Of a stretch of 64,000 nt of DNA, positions 36,683 through 47,254 are shown in pieces (within the stretch, counting starts at the first letter, position 1; each line of letters begins with the position of its first letter). The DNA is from Euphorbia lathyris (taxonomy: Eukaryota > Streptophyta > Magnoliopsida > Malpighiales > Euphorbiaceae), in assembly GCF_963576675.1 (NCBI RefSeq), contig NC_088919.1, forward strand, positions 47,762,501 to 47,826,500, read 5' to 3'. The position numbers and the translations under genes are program-made. The notes under the pieces were generated by a model. It did not search any database. It worked only from the letters and a program-made list of their open reading frames with translations, and had not been told where the DNA came from.

Positions 36683-38622
36683 CAGAATCCAAAGCAGAGA
36701 AAAATCAACAAATAGCTCCCTTACAAAAACAAGAATCTTCTACACTTTATTATTCACAACAGTTCAGACTACTCATTTTGCAATTAAAAACATAATGAAC
36801 CTCAGACGAGTCTCCAAAACTGATTAATTGGTTTTATCAATCAACACTTCATGAAAACACAAGAAGAGAACTAAAATTGATAGCTCACAAGTGGTCACTC
36901 TAACGCTCAAGTGTTTGGGTGTAAATTTTTTTGGAAACGCTCTACATTTTATTGCACAAAGTGGTCACGTTGGGATTGCATCATCCATCCGGTCAAAATT
37001 AATGCATTAAAATTAAACAAAATCATAGGTCTTTAAGGGTTGTAACATTGGCTAAAGGTTGGGGTAGGAAAAAGGGAATTTATAGGCAAAAAGTTAATGA
37101 GTCAAATAGTTAAAATTTTTGCAAAAAGGACAAATTTTCAGCATTAGGGAGCTATAAACCACCTCCCCACACTTAAAATCTTGCTTGTCCTCAAGCAAGT
37201 CGAAATTCAAAAGGGACACGTTTTCCGCTATGTAAAAGAAGGTTTAAGCTCAAGGTTGTGTTTGTGAATCAGTGAAGTATTCGGGAAGCAACTAAAAATA
37301 TAAACACGTCTTTTATCCTTTCCTCTATTTTATTTTTTTATTTTTTATTTTTTTTATTTTTTTATTTTTGGTTTTTAACCATTTTTTTTTCTTTTGAATA
37401 GAGGGGATAAAGAGTGAAAATTGGTTGCTTCTTCTATTAAAATTACAACCTTTTAATGATTGCTAGCGAGAATTTGAAGGAGATGTGTGTCTAAGGATTT
37501 AGCAAAACTAAATTGAGTCAATTAACTTGGGTGAGAAATGGTATTTAAGAAGGCTAAGGTTTGTAACAGGGTTGATCAAAGAAAGGGGTAAAAGGCTCAA
37601 AGGGGCTTATCTAGTGGAATTGTTAAGGGATTTTGGCTAAACAAAGAAATAGGCTAAATTTCACAAAGGGCTATACCTAGGTTGCCTAATCATTTCAAGT
37701 TTAATAGAAACACAAAATTCAACTAGTATTGGATGCAATTCCTATGAGCACAAAGACAATAAATGTAATCCCACACCTAAGAGATCAATTGTTCCTAATC
37801 ATGAGTCTAAAATATTGATCTTTCTAGCTCTAACTCATAATTTAAGGGTTATTGGTATCAATCCTAACCTCAACTAACGTTCCGTTCCATGTCAATTTTA
37901 GGCAAACAATACTCTTTGGAGACTCAAACGTTGTTCAAGATTTTTCTCATGCATCAATTTCATTTAGAATGTGCAAATTTTTAAGCGCATTGTCAACTGT
38001 ATTGCGGGATAGCTAAATGTATCAAATTCAACTGCCTAGGATTCTTTTTATTCCTAGAATCAAAATAAAAAGCAAACAAAAACAGAAAGCATGAAATCCT
38101 AAAATTTAAAACAAAAACATAAGAAATTAATGGCAAGAATCTAAAGCCATTCTATCCTATTATCTCATCCCCACACTTACCCATGCATTTACTTCATAAA
38201 ATCCATAAAAGCAAAACATAAAGTGCAGAAAAGAAATATGATAGAAAAACTCCCTCAGGGGTGGCTGTCACTCCAACCCCGAATGTCCGATGCTAAGCTT
38301 TGAAATCCAAAGGAATGTCATAGAAATCAATTTAGCGTTGGCGAGTGTTTTGCTTATAGGGTCCTGCCATTAGAAAAAAAAAAGAAAGAAATAAGCATAA
38401 AAAGAAAACAACGAAAGAGAAAAAGAAAAAAATTAATGATTTTTTTTTATACAAATCTAAACAATCATTTCAACCTATTCGATTTACGCATATTATAATC
38501 GAATTAGTCCCGCCAACATTTAATCAAAAACTTGATGGTGTTGTTGTCGGGTATTTCGAAATATAATCTAATTATAAATAAAATAGTTCCAAGCAAATTT
38601 AATCTAATTATAAACAAAATAG
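36683..38622 (-). other. Non-coding interior of middle element, with duplicated PPT-like and PBS-like segments
   Basis: No ORF resembles a retroelement protein. A second purine-tract plus stem-loop copy lies at 37150-37199. A long T-rich tract spans 37320-37395. A degenerate copy of the PBS/LTR junction (AGTCCCGCCAACATTTAATC, then AAAAACTTGATGG) lies at 38506-38537. Confidence 0.7.
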
Positions 38623-38640
38623 TCCCCGGCAACGGCGCCA
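38623..38640 (-). other. Primer binding site of middle element (tRNA-Asp type)
   Basis: Minus strand TGGCGCCGTTGCCGGGGA, 6 nt from the LTR edge. I recognise it as the standard tRNA-Asp-complementary PBS of Athila/Tat elements. Confidence 0.88.
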
Positions 38641-39752
38641 AAAACTTGATGCCCGTAAAGTATATAGCAGTTAATAGGACAAGTGTATCCTATCGGAACA
38701 AGTAATAAAGTGCTAAGCACGAGATCGAACCACAAAGACTATTCGTTATAACTAGCAAATCTACCTAGAATGATCTAATTGTTTAGAGAGTTTGGATAAA
38801 GGTTTGGGTTTGGAATAACTAAATAACTAAATTGAAAGCAATAATAAGATAAAGCGAACAATTGACAGGGTAGAAGGTGGACAATCTAGGTTGAGGAATC
38901 CTTTGATTAAATCCTATGTATGGGTTTAGGGAGTTCAGAATTATGTTTTACCAGTGATTTGACGGTAATTGCCCTAAGTGAAAGACTAATGTGATCAGTA
39001 TTGTCCTTTCTATTCACATGCATTTGGGTGACGGCTTGATTAGGCATATACCCTAGGTCATGCAAAGCATTAGGTTCATTGGCAACTAAGGCTAAAGCCG
39101 TAGCGCAGCCACGAAGCCGCACTCCTAGTGGTCTCTAGCGAGGTCAAGTTTACACAGATTCAACATAGACAATTCCGTGGTGTTAGACGAGGTGCCGCAG
39201 CCTAATCTCCCGGGCGGACCGGGGGGTGGACAACCTCATGGCGACGTAAGCGGTGATTGGCGCCGAAAGCAACCAATCATGGAATCAAGCTGCTCGGCAG
39301 GACCGGAGCTCGGAGATATGGAAGAGTCGCCACCCACGAATGGGAAAATGAACACCGATCCCTTGCGGGAGACCGGTGTGGGTTCGAGAAACTTAGATAC
39401 GAGCCGAGAAGGCTAGCTCCTTTCCGGAGAAAGGCTACTAGGCACCCCGACATCGTCCGGTTATGAACCACCGGCCTCCTACTCAGCATGTTAGGCGATA
39501 ACGGACTAATCGTATACTTCTTTAAGTTTAAAATTCATTTGAAACCCTTTTCTTTCTCTTTTTAGAAACCGTTTTGAGCATATATTATTGAAAAGCCACA
39601 TCAGTAAAGAATCACCCATTTATGTTTATACATACACAGAGAGGGGGAAGAAAGAAGTGATTTATTTACACCCGTATTAAATGTGATGTTGTGTGTTCGT
39701 TCTACATTAACTTATTTCCCCCAAAATGAGTTCATTTACATGGTTCGCACCT

Positions 39753-40004
39753 TAATCGCCGTTGGAACGATTTAGGTGCGTTTTAAAACCCCGTTTGATG
39801 AAATTTACCCGAATCGCCGTTGGAACGACTCGAGTATTTGAAAACTTTTGAGATAAAAACCTTTTAATGAGAAAACATGGTTTAAACATACAAGTCAATT
39901 TTATTTTGTACAAATTCTTTGAGAAAATGATTCAAAACTCTATTATTCACAAAGAAAACGATTTTAATTACAATGATCATTTAATCCGCCTTTGGAACGG
40001 ATTA
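39753..40004. repeat. Three hairpin motifs with conserved loop CC(G/T)TTGGAA in the solo LTR
   Basis: TAATCG-CCGTTGGAA-CGATTTA (39753-39774), CGAATCG-CCGTTGGAA-CGACTCG (39810-39832) and TAATCCG-CCTTTGGAA-CGGATTA (39982-40004). Stems differ while staying complementary; the 9-nt centre is nearly constant. Confidence 0.65.
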
Positions 40005-41329
40005 AGGTTTTAAAACGTGATGTTTTGAGAAACGATTTGAAATATTAACAAGAATGACTCTATTTATTTACATTAGAAATCTAAAAACTCATTAGTTTAA
40101 ATAATTCAATTGAAAACTCTCTTTTTATGATTTATTTTCCCCACTTATTTAATGGACTCTTTACTAATTATAATTACCATAATAAACCCATTTAAACCAC
40201 CATCCATACTCAAACAAAGTCCACTTGAAACATGGACCCATGATTAAGCCCAAAAGAATAAAGAAAGCAATTCTAACATATATATATATATTTAAATCAA
40301 AAATAGAATATGAAAATAAAAGTTAATACAAAAGGAACTATATGTATATAAAAATAATAGGTACAATATATCTATACTTTGAAAATGTGAAAATAGTAAG
40401 TAAATCCTATAACTAAGAAAATAACATTTACCCAAAAATAATTTCATTCAATAATCAAGATAACCCAAATATCCCAAAACTATATATATGTATACATAAC
40501 TAATATAGTTTCAAATATAAAAAATGACACATATTAATATTTATCCATTATTTCTCAAAATATCAAGTAACTAATATTCAAAACATAGCCTAAATCAATA
40601 AAAAGGAAATACATATATATATACTTATACTCATATTGTAAAATAGAATAAAAATGATATACAAATATTCTAAAATAAATATATATGCTAAAGTTCTAAA
40701 ATAATTTAAAAAACATATATTACGTAATTATACATATATATACTAAGGCTCAAAAGCTTAAAAGTTAAGAAAAAGGGACTGAAACGGCATTTTCTACATT
40801 TTGACAGATTTACCGACGGAAAATCCGTTGGTAAACAGCATTTATTGACAGAATTGGTAAATTACAGCAGCACTCCTAAATGTTTCCACATTTATTCAAC
40901 AGCTTTAAATTAAATCTAATTCAATCGTTTTGGATTTCCGAACTACCAAAAATGGATCATAGTCGAAAACGGAAGTTCCTAAAACGACGTTTTTATTTTA
41001 AAACATTATTTGGAAATTTTTTCTAAATTAAAATGTTATAATTACAACGTTTTTGATACCCGAACTACCTTTTTATCGGAACACGGTTCGTATTGGGATA
41101 TCAAAACGAGGTTTTTTATTTTAAAACGAAACCGAATTTTATTCAACACGAAACGAAAATTAAATAAATACGCTAATTAAATAAAATGTGACAAAATAAA
41201 TAAATGACTAAAAACTATAAAAATAGAAGAAGAGAATAAATTAAATAAAATAAAGAGTCTAGTCCTCGGATAATACCTTGAATTTGGTATCTGACAGTCG
41301 AAGCCGATTGATTCCACGAACCGCGAGCT

Positions 41330-41680
41330 TCCGTCGGGCGTTCGCCCGACGTGGTTGGGCGCCCGCCTGACGACCCTCGGGGCGTGCCTCGAGCCATCGG
41401 GCGTGCGCACCCCGCGGCCGCCGAGCGCGCGTCCCGCATCGCCGGACGCTCACACGTCGCGGCCGCCGAATGCGCGCTTCGCGCTACCGGGCACGTGCGC
41501 TCAGCGGCCCACGAGAGTGCGCCCCGTGCCACCGGACCTGGGCATTGCTCGGACGTCGAGAGCGTGCCACTTGCGGTGCGTCCGACGGACGCCGAGCGCA
41601 CGTCCCGCGCCGCCGAGCGGGCGTTCGACCATTGTCGTCCGCGTGCCGGATGCCGCTAAGCACCCGCGTCGTGCCGCTAA
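41330..41680. repeat. G+C-rich, CpG-dense block in the solo LTR
   Basis: About 350 bp of very G+C-rich DNA in an AT-rich LTR. GCCGCCGAGCGCGCGTCCCG-like words recur at irregular intervals (about 41415, 41460 and 41588). Long overlapping ORFs in several frames here reflect absence of AT-rich stop codons, not genes. Confidence 0.7.
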
Positions 41681-43564
41681 TTTTCCTTCGCTTATTATTC
41701 TTTATATATTTTTTGTTTTTCAAAACTTCCGGAATCAATCACTTCAACCGTCTGGTTTTCAGGTTTTCGTCACAGGTCCTCCGACTCAGTGTCTACACAT
41801 GGTCAGGTTCTCATCTATCTATAATCCTATTTAATGTCAGGGTCACAGGCATTAAGCATATTATATACATAAACAGGCTAGTTGATCATTATCAATGTTC
41901 ATTCTAGCATAAATCATGTTCCTAACAATATCTAGGCATTAAGCATGCATAAACTGATCAATCAAAGGTCCTAAATCCCTAATCATACATATTCATACAA
42001 TCAATTTCATCCCCATCCCAAATTGGATGGGGATCAGTTCATAGACAAACCAATCATAGCAATAGGAGTAATGGAAAAGAGCTTCAATTGAATATAAATG
42101 TAAGAGACAAAAGGGAAAGAGAGAAGAAATCTAGAACCCGTTTGTCGATTCCAATTACAAAATAGAAGATCAAACGCTTCCCCCATCAATCGTTCTTAAA
42201 AGGAAAGACAAAACTGAAAGTAAACCTAATCTAGAAAGCAAGGAAATAAAAGCTAAAAATTCTACATTACGACGGCTCTTAAGGAATCCGTCCCCGAATA
42301 ACTGAGAGGAGCTCCCTATTTATAGAGATAGGGTGAAGCCCTAGTGTCTCCGGGGGTACAAAGGTCGTTTTCTATATTAACAGGGGCTTTTTGGGCATAA
42401 TAGTTCGACATTCCAGCAAGGGAGAGGCGTTTTTGCACCTCTCCCGCCTCGTCTCGTCGAGACAGGAAGTGTCTCGTCGAGACGAGGACCTATCTCGTCG
42501 AGACACTTATGTGTCTCGTCGAGACAGGCCTTGTCTCGCCGAGACGCTTTTGTGTCTCGTCGAGACAAGTGCCAAAATGGGGCAGAACTCTGGTTTTTAT
42601 CCATTTTGATCCCTGGGCTTCCGAAATATGCTCTAATGGTCCCTGACGAGTCCCAAAAGTGCTCCGACGGTCCCTGAATTGTCCAGAATTGCTCCAAAAG
42701 GCTCGGTCTGGTTCGAGAATGCTCAAATAGGCCCAAAAACACCTGAAAACACAGAAAATGCCAAAAATAAGAGAAATTACTAATTCTAACTAAAAGATAA
42801 CAAAACAATAATAAAACTGAAAGAAATAAAGCAAAAGGAAGCTAAAAGGGGCCTAAAAACCCTATACAAATGGGAGCTATCACGTACCCCACACCATCAT
42901 CACTGATAACGGAACACAGTTCAACTGTGGCGAGTTCAAAACTTTCTGTGAGAAATTGAGCATTTTGAACAGATTCGCCTCCGTTTATTATCCTCAATCC
43001 AACGGTATGACTGAAGTTACGAATCGAACGATCTTAAAAGGAATAAAGAAAAGATTAGGGGAACATGATAAGAAGTGGGCGGATCAGTTGACAAGCGTCT
43101 TATGGGCGTATCGTACCACTCCTAGAACGGCCACAGGAGAAACGCCATTTGCCCTCTCTCATGGTGTAGAAGCTGTAATCCCAGTTGAAATACTGGTCCC
43201 AAGTGATAGAGTTGCATTCTATTGCGAGGAAGAGAACAACCACAGATTAACAGAGAGTCTTGATCAAGTGGAGGAGCGAAGAGACAAGGCTTATGTACGT
43301 ATGGCGGCATACAAGCAGCGGATCGCCGGTTACCATGACAAAAATGCCAAACCTGTGGACTTGAATGTGGGAGACCTTGTGCTCCGCAAGGCGGACAAGA
43401 TCCAGTCTCGAGAAGGGAAGGGCAAGCTAGGGCTCACCTGGACGGGACCATATCAAATAGTGGACAAAATTGGGTTCGCCACATTTAAAATTCAAGACAT
43501 GGAGGGGAACACGTTACCACGCACGTGGAACCTCCAAAATCTCTGCAAATACTTTATCAGATAA

Positions 43565-44230
43565 TAAGATGTACATACGGTCTTGAGTACTCTTTTTCCT
43601 TTAGTAAGCTTTTTTCCCATGTGGTTTTTCTTATTAAAGGTTTTAACGAGGCTCACATGTAAGACCTGCTTGCTGTAATAAAGCATTTCTCCTATCAATA
43701 AACAAAAATTGTTCCATTCTCTATGTTCTTTTTTAAGTTTTTCTTGCAGCAATATTAATATTCCAGTCTTAAAAAGAAGGGGGGCATCCAACGCTCTCCG
43801 CATTAAAAAAGTATTGCTATCTCATAGCTACTTTTTCTCCTCAAACATAGGAGAATCGATCTCATGGGCGGATCCATCTCTGAGGGGATCCCCATTTTAG
43901 ATAGAGTTAAAACGATCCTTGGACGCAAGGTCTTTACACTCTCTTACATCCTTCCCAAAAAAGGATTCACAAGTCCTACGGGCGGATCGCTTCACCTCAA
44001 AAACAGGTAGCAAATTGATCCCCTAGGCATCTTTACTTCCTTCAATGGAATAGAACAGCTTCTAACCTTCACAAAGGTTCCTGCAATGGAGTATGGCTGG
44101 CCACCTACTCCAAAATAAATCCTAGATGCTTATATATTTACTTACGCAAACGTAACAGTAAAATAAATAGCTGCCATAAAGGATTAAACAAATTGTACTT
44201 AAATATTTTTTACAAATCAAAAGTAAACGA
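43565..44230. other. Spacer between gag-pol and the antisense gene
   Basis: No ORF supported. Contains GGCGGATC at 43867-43874 and 43981-43988. Possible convergent 3'UTRs. Confidence 0.5.
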
Positions 44231-46466
44231 CTATATAATAATGGGAGCATCCTCTTTTGCACTCTTCTCGCTTACGACACTTGCTTGAGAAGCCTCCTTC
44301 TCCACAGCCTCAGATACGCTCGCCAAGGGGACTTCCTTTTCCACCGAAAGTATTTCCCCAGGAAGAACGGTGCCATCGGTTATCGGCTCCTCGCCAGACT
44401 TCGGGGGCACCTCTTCATGCTCCACTATCTGAATAGTGGTGGCAGATTTGCTTTCTTCAATGGGCCCCTTCATCCATTTCCGAACATAGTCTCAGAGGTA
44501 TTCCTTGGCGTCAGGCATTTTGTTAAATTTAAGAACATCTTCTGGCTCTGGAATGGCGAACTGCAGATCTGTGAAATCGATCTCAGGATGTGCCAGCGAG
44601 ACATACGCCATGATCAGTTCACCATAGAAGAAAGCCTGCTCGCCAGCCATGTACTCAGCTTCCCCTACAGCGTTCTCGAGCTCCTTGGCGTCAGCCTCGA
44701 CTTTCTCCTTCAGCTTCTTTATCTCAGCATCCTTAAGGGCCAAGGCAGTTGTGGCGGATGCTATATTCGCCCTGGCATCGACTATTTCCTTCTCCAGCCT
44801 ATCTATGGTAGCCTTATCCGCCACACCTTGAAGGAGCTCCGCCTCCATAGCACGTATGCGAGTATACATCTGTCAAAAGGCAAACCCTTTCGTCAAGAAT
44901 GAAAAACAAGAGTATAGCTTTTTCTGAAAAAGTTCTTTTCTAACAAGAGGACCTACCGTAAGAAGCTCAGTCTTTCCCCTTTGCGCATGAATTGATCCGG
45001 GAATCTGATTCTGATTCCTCTGCACTTCGCCCAATTGGCCCAGAGCCTCATCCAAGTCATTGATAACCGACTCATTTTCCAGGGATCCCTCAGCCCCATA
45101 CTTAGCGGACCAGTATTTGCCTAGGTCAGGCTTCGCCGTCTGCACAGGGAAGCAAGGATCAAAACTTAAATTCCTAACATAACGAACGGACAAGAAAGGG
45201 ACCTACTTGTTCCATCTCCCCCGTAGGCATGGCGGATCTCCTAGCATCCGCCATAAACTTGGGACCACCAGAAGCTGCAGGCTTCCTCTTTTTCAGAGGC
45301 GGATCGACCATTGCATCCGCCAAACGTTTCCCTGTGTCCTTTTGAGGATTCGCCACTTGAGCTTTCTTGCGGGCCTCATCCTCCAAAAACTTCCTACGCT
45401 TCTCTGCAAGAGCGTGATTGGCCTTAGATAAACCCCTGCCAAAGAAAACAATAAAGTAATCAAGGTTCAAGAAGGAAACAAAGTTACCTTGATCAAACTG
45501 AGTAATCTTCGAGTAAATGAACTTGTCCCCCTCTTTGTGAATTAGAGGAATATCGCTCATCATAAAGGCTAAAGCATCTGCATATGTCCAGGCGTCCGCC
45601 TTGACACTCTTCATGAGGTCCGCCACTACCTCATCACTCGCCGTCAATATTCGCATATCACCCGCCATGTGTAGAGGTTTGGGATTCCAAAATGTTGGGA
45701 AACCCAGGGATTCACCCTCGTTTATCTTCACATAGAAAAATTTCTCATCCCAACAGTGGACGTTGGACATTTTGCCACTGAATGGCGAATACACTCCAAA
45801 TTTTGCAAAAGTAAGGAATGACTCTGACTTTCGCTTTGACGGTTTATGAAAAGCTCTAAAGATCCACCCAGTGTATACCACCCCTAAGTTCGAAGCTAGA
45901 TAGCAATCTAAAGCAATATCCAACCAGCCATTGGGGTGTAGTTGGCAGGCGGTGATATCAAAATAGGAAAGGATGTCCGCCATCATCTTGGGAAGAGGAA
46001 GGCGGAACCCTCTCTCCATGTGACTACAATACACGGTTAAAAATCCACTTGGCGGACAGGAGGGACGTTGATGAGCCGCCGCTAATTGAGTCTCATAATT
46101 ATTGATCCAGGGGAAGCGAATCGCTAGATCCGCGGCACTCATGCGAGACGAATTGAATTCCGCTCGAGGATTCTTTTTCCTAGGTCGGGAAGAGGAAGAG
46201 GCCATTGTTCCCCAGAAATGCCTAGAATCTACGGCCGGTGTGGCACCAGTGGCCGAAAGAATGTGACTTCTAGTGGAACGAGTTTGATAGCGATTACACG
46301 CCGAGTTGCGCAACTCGGCTAAATCGGAACAAGCTGTATCTTCCGGGGAAGAGGAGTTTTCCGATGACGACGTAGTCGAACTAAAACTAACTTCAATATC
46401 AGGAGAAGGGGTTAAATTAAAAAGCTCGGAGGATGATCTAGAAGATGATGAAGAACTTCTAAACAT
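44231..46466 (-). pseudogene. Antisense accessory gene of the Tat-type element (gypsy-type transposon domain), three exons
   Basis: Exon 1 is 45207-46466 (ATG at 46464), ending GAACAA|GTAGGT. Exon 2 is 44957-45139 (after TGTGCAG, before GTAGGT). Exon 3 starts 44869 after TTGACAG. All joins are in phase. Exon 1 has an acidic Ser-rich N-terminus, then RGFRLPLPKMMADIL, QLHPNGW and GWIFRAFHKPS: the same domain order as the gene at 1-2138 (gypsy-type transposon domain, Transposase_28). Basic KKRKPA near its end could be a nuclear signal. Exon 3 is a coiled coil (MEAELLQGV.. IKKLKEKVEAD). An in-frame TGA at 44492-44494 cuts off an acidic tail that stays open to 44231. Function unknown. Confidence 0.75.
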
Positions 46467-46753
46467 TCAGAAAAGTAGAATGGGGAAGATGGACTTACAT
46501 GTAAGCGGAAAGCTTCAACGAAACTCTGAAAATACCCAGTAAAAGCTTCGAGCAGCGGGAAAGAAAACGAGTACGAAATGAGAAAGTAAAAGGAAAAGAA
46601 AGAGGAGGGAGAAGAAGATGTCTTCTCTTACCTTGGACAGTGCGCCTATTACACGTGTCGCTCTGCGGTTGGCATCGAACAGAGTGCACATTAATGTGGG
46701 TAGTGATGACGGCGCGCAGAAGCTCAAAAGCCCTAAAGGACTTTAAGGGAACT

Positions 46754-46766
46754 TAGGGGGGGCTTC
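46754..46766 (+). other. Polypurine tract of Tat-type element
   Basis: AGGGGGGG-CTTC directly before TGATAAC of the 3' LTR, paralleling the G14 tract at 2658. Confidence 0.7.
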
Positions 46767-47249
46767 TGATAACATTGAGATATTATCCCGAGGACTAAGG
46801 AGGATATTCACCTAAGGAAGCGCCGCGTATTGACAAGATCCGCCTGGCGGATCACCGGATCTCCAAAGGTCCATTAAAAGGAGACCCGCTGGCGAACCCC
46901 TGAGGCGAATCTCCTTGAACAACTCATTCGCCATTATAACGGCTGGGCCGACCTGGCCATAAAGACCATTAATGCGCTATCAATTAGCTAACCGTCAGCT
47001 TAAGGATAACTTGTAACCGCCATTAATGGAACATTAATGGAGACTTTCTAGTTACCGAAGGTTACGACTTCTTAGCTATATATAGCCTACATCCTTAGGC
47101 TATCGAGGTACCTACTCACTTACTCTTTGTAAATTCAGTTTGTTTTCTTGATATTCCTTACTGACTTTGGCATCGGAGCTTCCCCCCGTCGAACCCAACG
47201 ACGCCCCCACAGAGACGGAAGTTAATCAGAATTTCTCTACTTGTCATCA
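46767..47249 (+). repeat. 3' LTR of Tat-type element
   Basis: 483 bp, TGATAAC..GTCATCA, followed by TSD AAGCC (47250-47254). Holds a perfect inverted repeat GATCCGCC-T-GGCGGATC at 46837-46853, which is mutated in the 5' copy. Confidence 0.95.
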
Positions 47250-47254
47250 AAGCC

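Larger units (their letters stand above)
39181..41797. mobile_element. Solo LTR (2617 bp) nested in the middle element's LTR
   Basis: TGTTAGAC..GTCTACA ends form the short inverted repeat typical of LTR tips. Flanks CGTGG (39176-39180) and CATGG (41798-41802) are the 5-bp TSD with one transition; the uninterrupted sister LTR has CCGTGGTCAGG here. No internal region, PBS, PPT or ORF was recognised. A complete small element cannot be fully excluded, but no internal direct repeat was seen. Family and orientation unknown. Confidence 0.75.
35030..42882 (-). mobile_element. Non-autonomous Athila-like LTR element without coding sequence
   Basis: Two LTRs of 1614 bp each (the right one after subtracting a 2622-bp insertion plus TSD) enclose 2003 bp. 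Orientation is minus: primer site TGGCGCCGTTGCCGGGGA sits at 38623-38640 beside the right LTR, and the purine tract AGTGTGGGGAGGT beside the left LTR. LTR tips read TGATAGCTCCC and GGGCATCA on the minus strand. The interior holds no gag or pol motif in any frame. Family knowledge: this tRNA-Asp-type PBS is usual for Athila/Tat elements. Mobilisation in trans by autonomous relatives such as A or B is inferred. Confidence 0.88.
38647..42882 (-). repeat. 5' LTR of middle element, interrupted by a solo LTR
   Basis: Segments 38647-39180 and 41803-42882 align with the left LTR and total exactly 1614 bp when one TSD copy is counted. The palindrome array recurs at 42451-42566 with a cleaner sixth copy. 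The TATA-like motif lies near 42317. Confidence 0.92.
29956..43564 (+). pseudogene. Tat-type gag-pol polyprotein, one frame with four nonsense codons, integrase split by nested element
   Basis: The frame opens at ATG 29956. In-frame stops: TGA 30298-30300, TAG 30931-30933, TAG 34159-34161, TAG 34390-34392. Gag: Ser/Arg/Gly-rich region (30440-30850), capsid-like block (31080-31200) and knuckle CKYHRKNGHDTDAC (31704-31770). Protease DTGSS starts at 32068. RT: CIDFTDLNKACPKDNYPLP near 32850 and YIDDM at 33145-33159. RNase H follows to about 33930; a second RNase H-like domain (YTDGASS, NNATEYEAL, IYSDSKLMV) spans 33980-34370. Integrase has an HHCC zinc region (34660-34790) and D in GIDIVGP. It is interrupted at 35030 and resumes at 42888 with ITDNGTQF and the E of GMTEVTNR. 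The inserted 7858 bp equals 1 mod 3, and the frames on the two sides agree once it is subtracted. Stop at 43562-43564. Confidence 0.92.
29409..47249 (+). mobile_element. Tat-type Ty3/gypsy LTR retrotransposon hosting two nested insertions
   Basis: Complete boundaries: TG..CA LTRs of 483 bp and a 5-bp TSD AAGCC. Order inside: gag, protease, RT, RNase H, a second RNase H-like domain, integrase, then an antisense gene and a G-rich polypurine tract before the 3' LTR. The duplicated RNase H, the CX2H..H..C gag knuckle and the antisense ORF point to the Tat/Ogre-like lineage. Without the nested 7858 bp (insertion plus TSD copy) it is about 10 kb. It landed in a copia relic. Four nonsense codons plus the integrase insertion make it non-autonomous now. 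Confidence 0.93.

Noticed and set aside
41215..41834. Several long overlapping ORFs in multiple frames
   Set aside because: They lie in the G+C-rich block of the solo LTR, where stops are rare; composition is Arg/Ala/Pro-rich in all frames and no domain is visible.
45424..45475. A 52-bp intron (GTAACT..GGCAG) inside exon 1 of the antisense gene
   Set aside because: Removing it would shift the frame, whereas the unspliced frame stays open through a sensible sequence.
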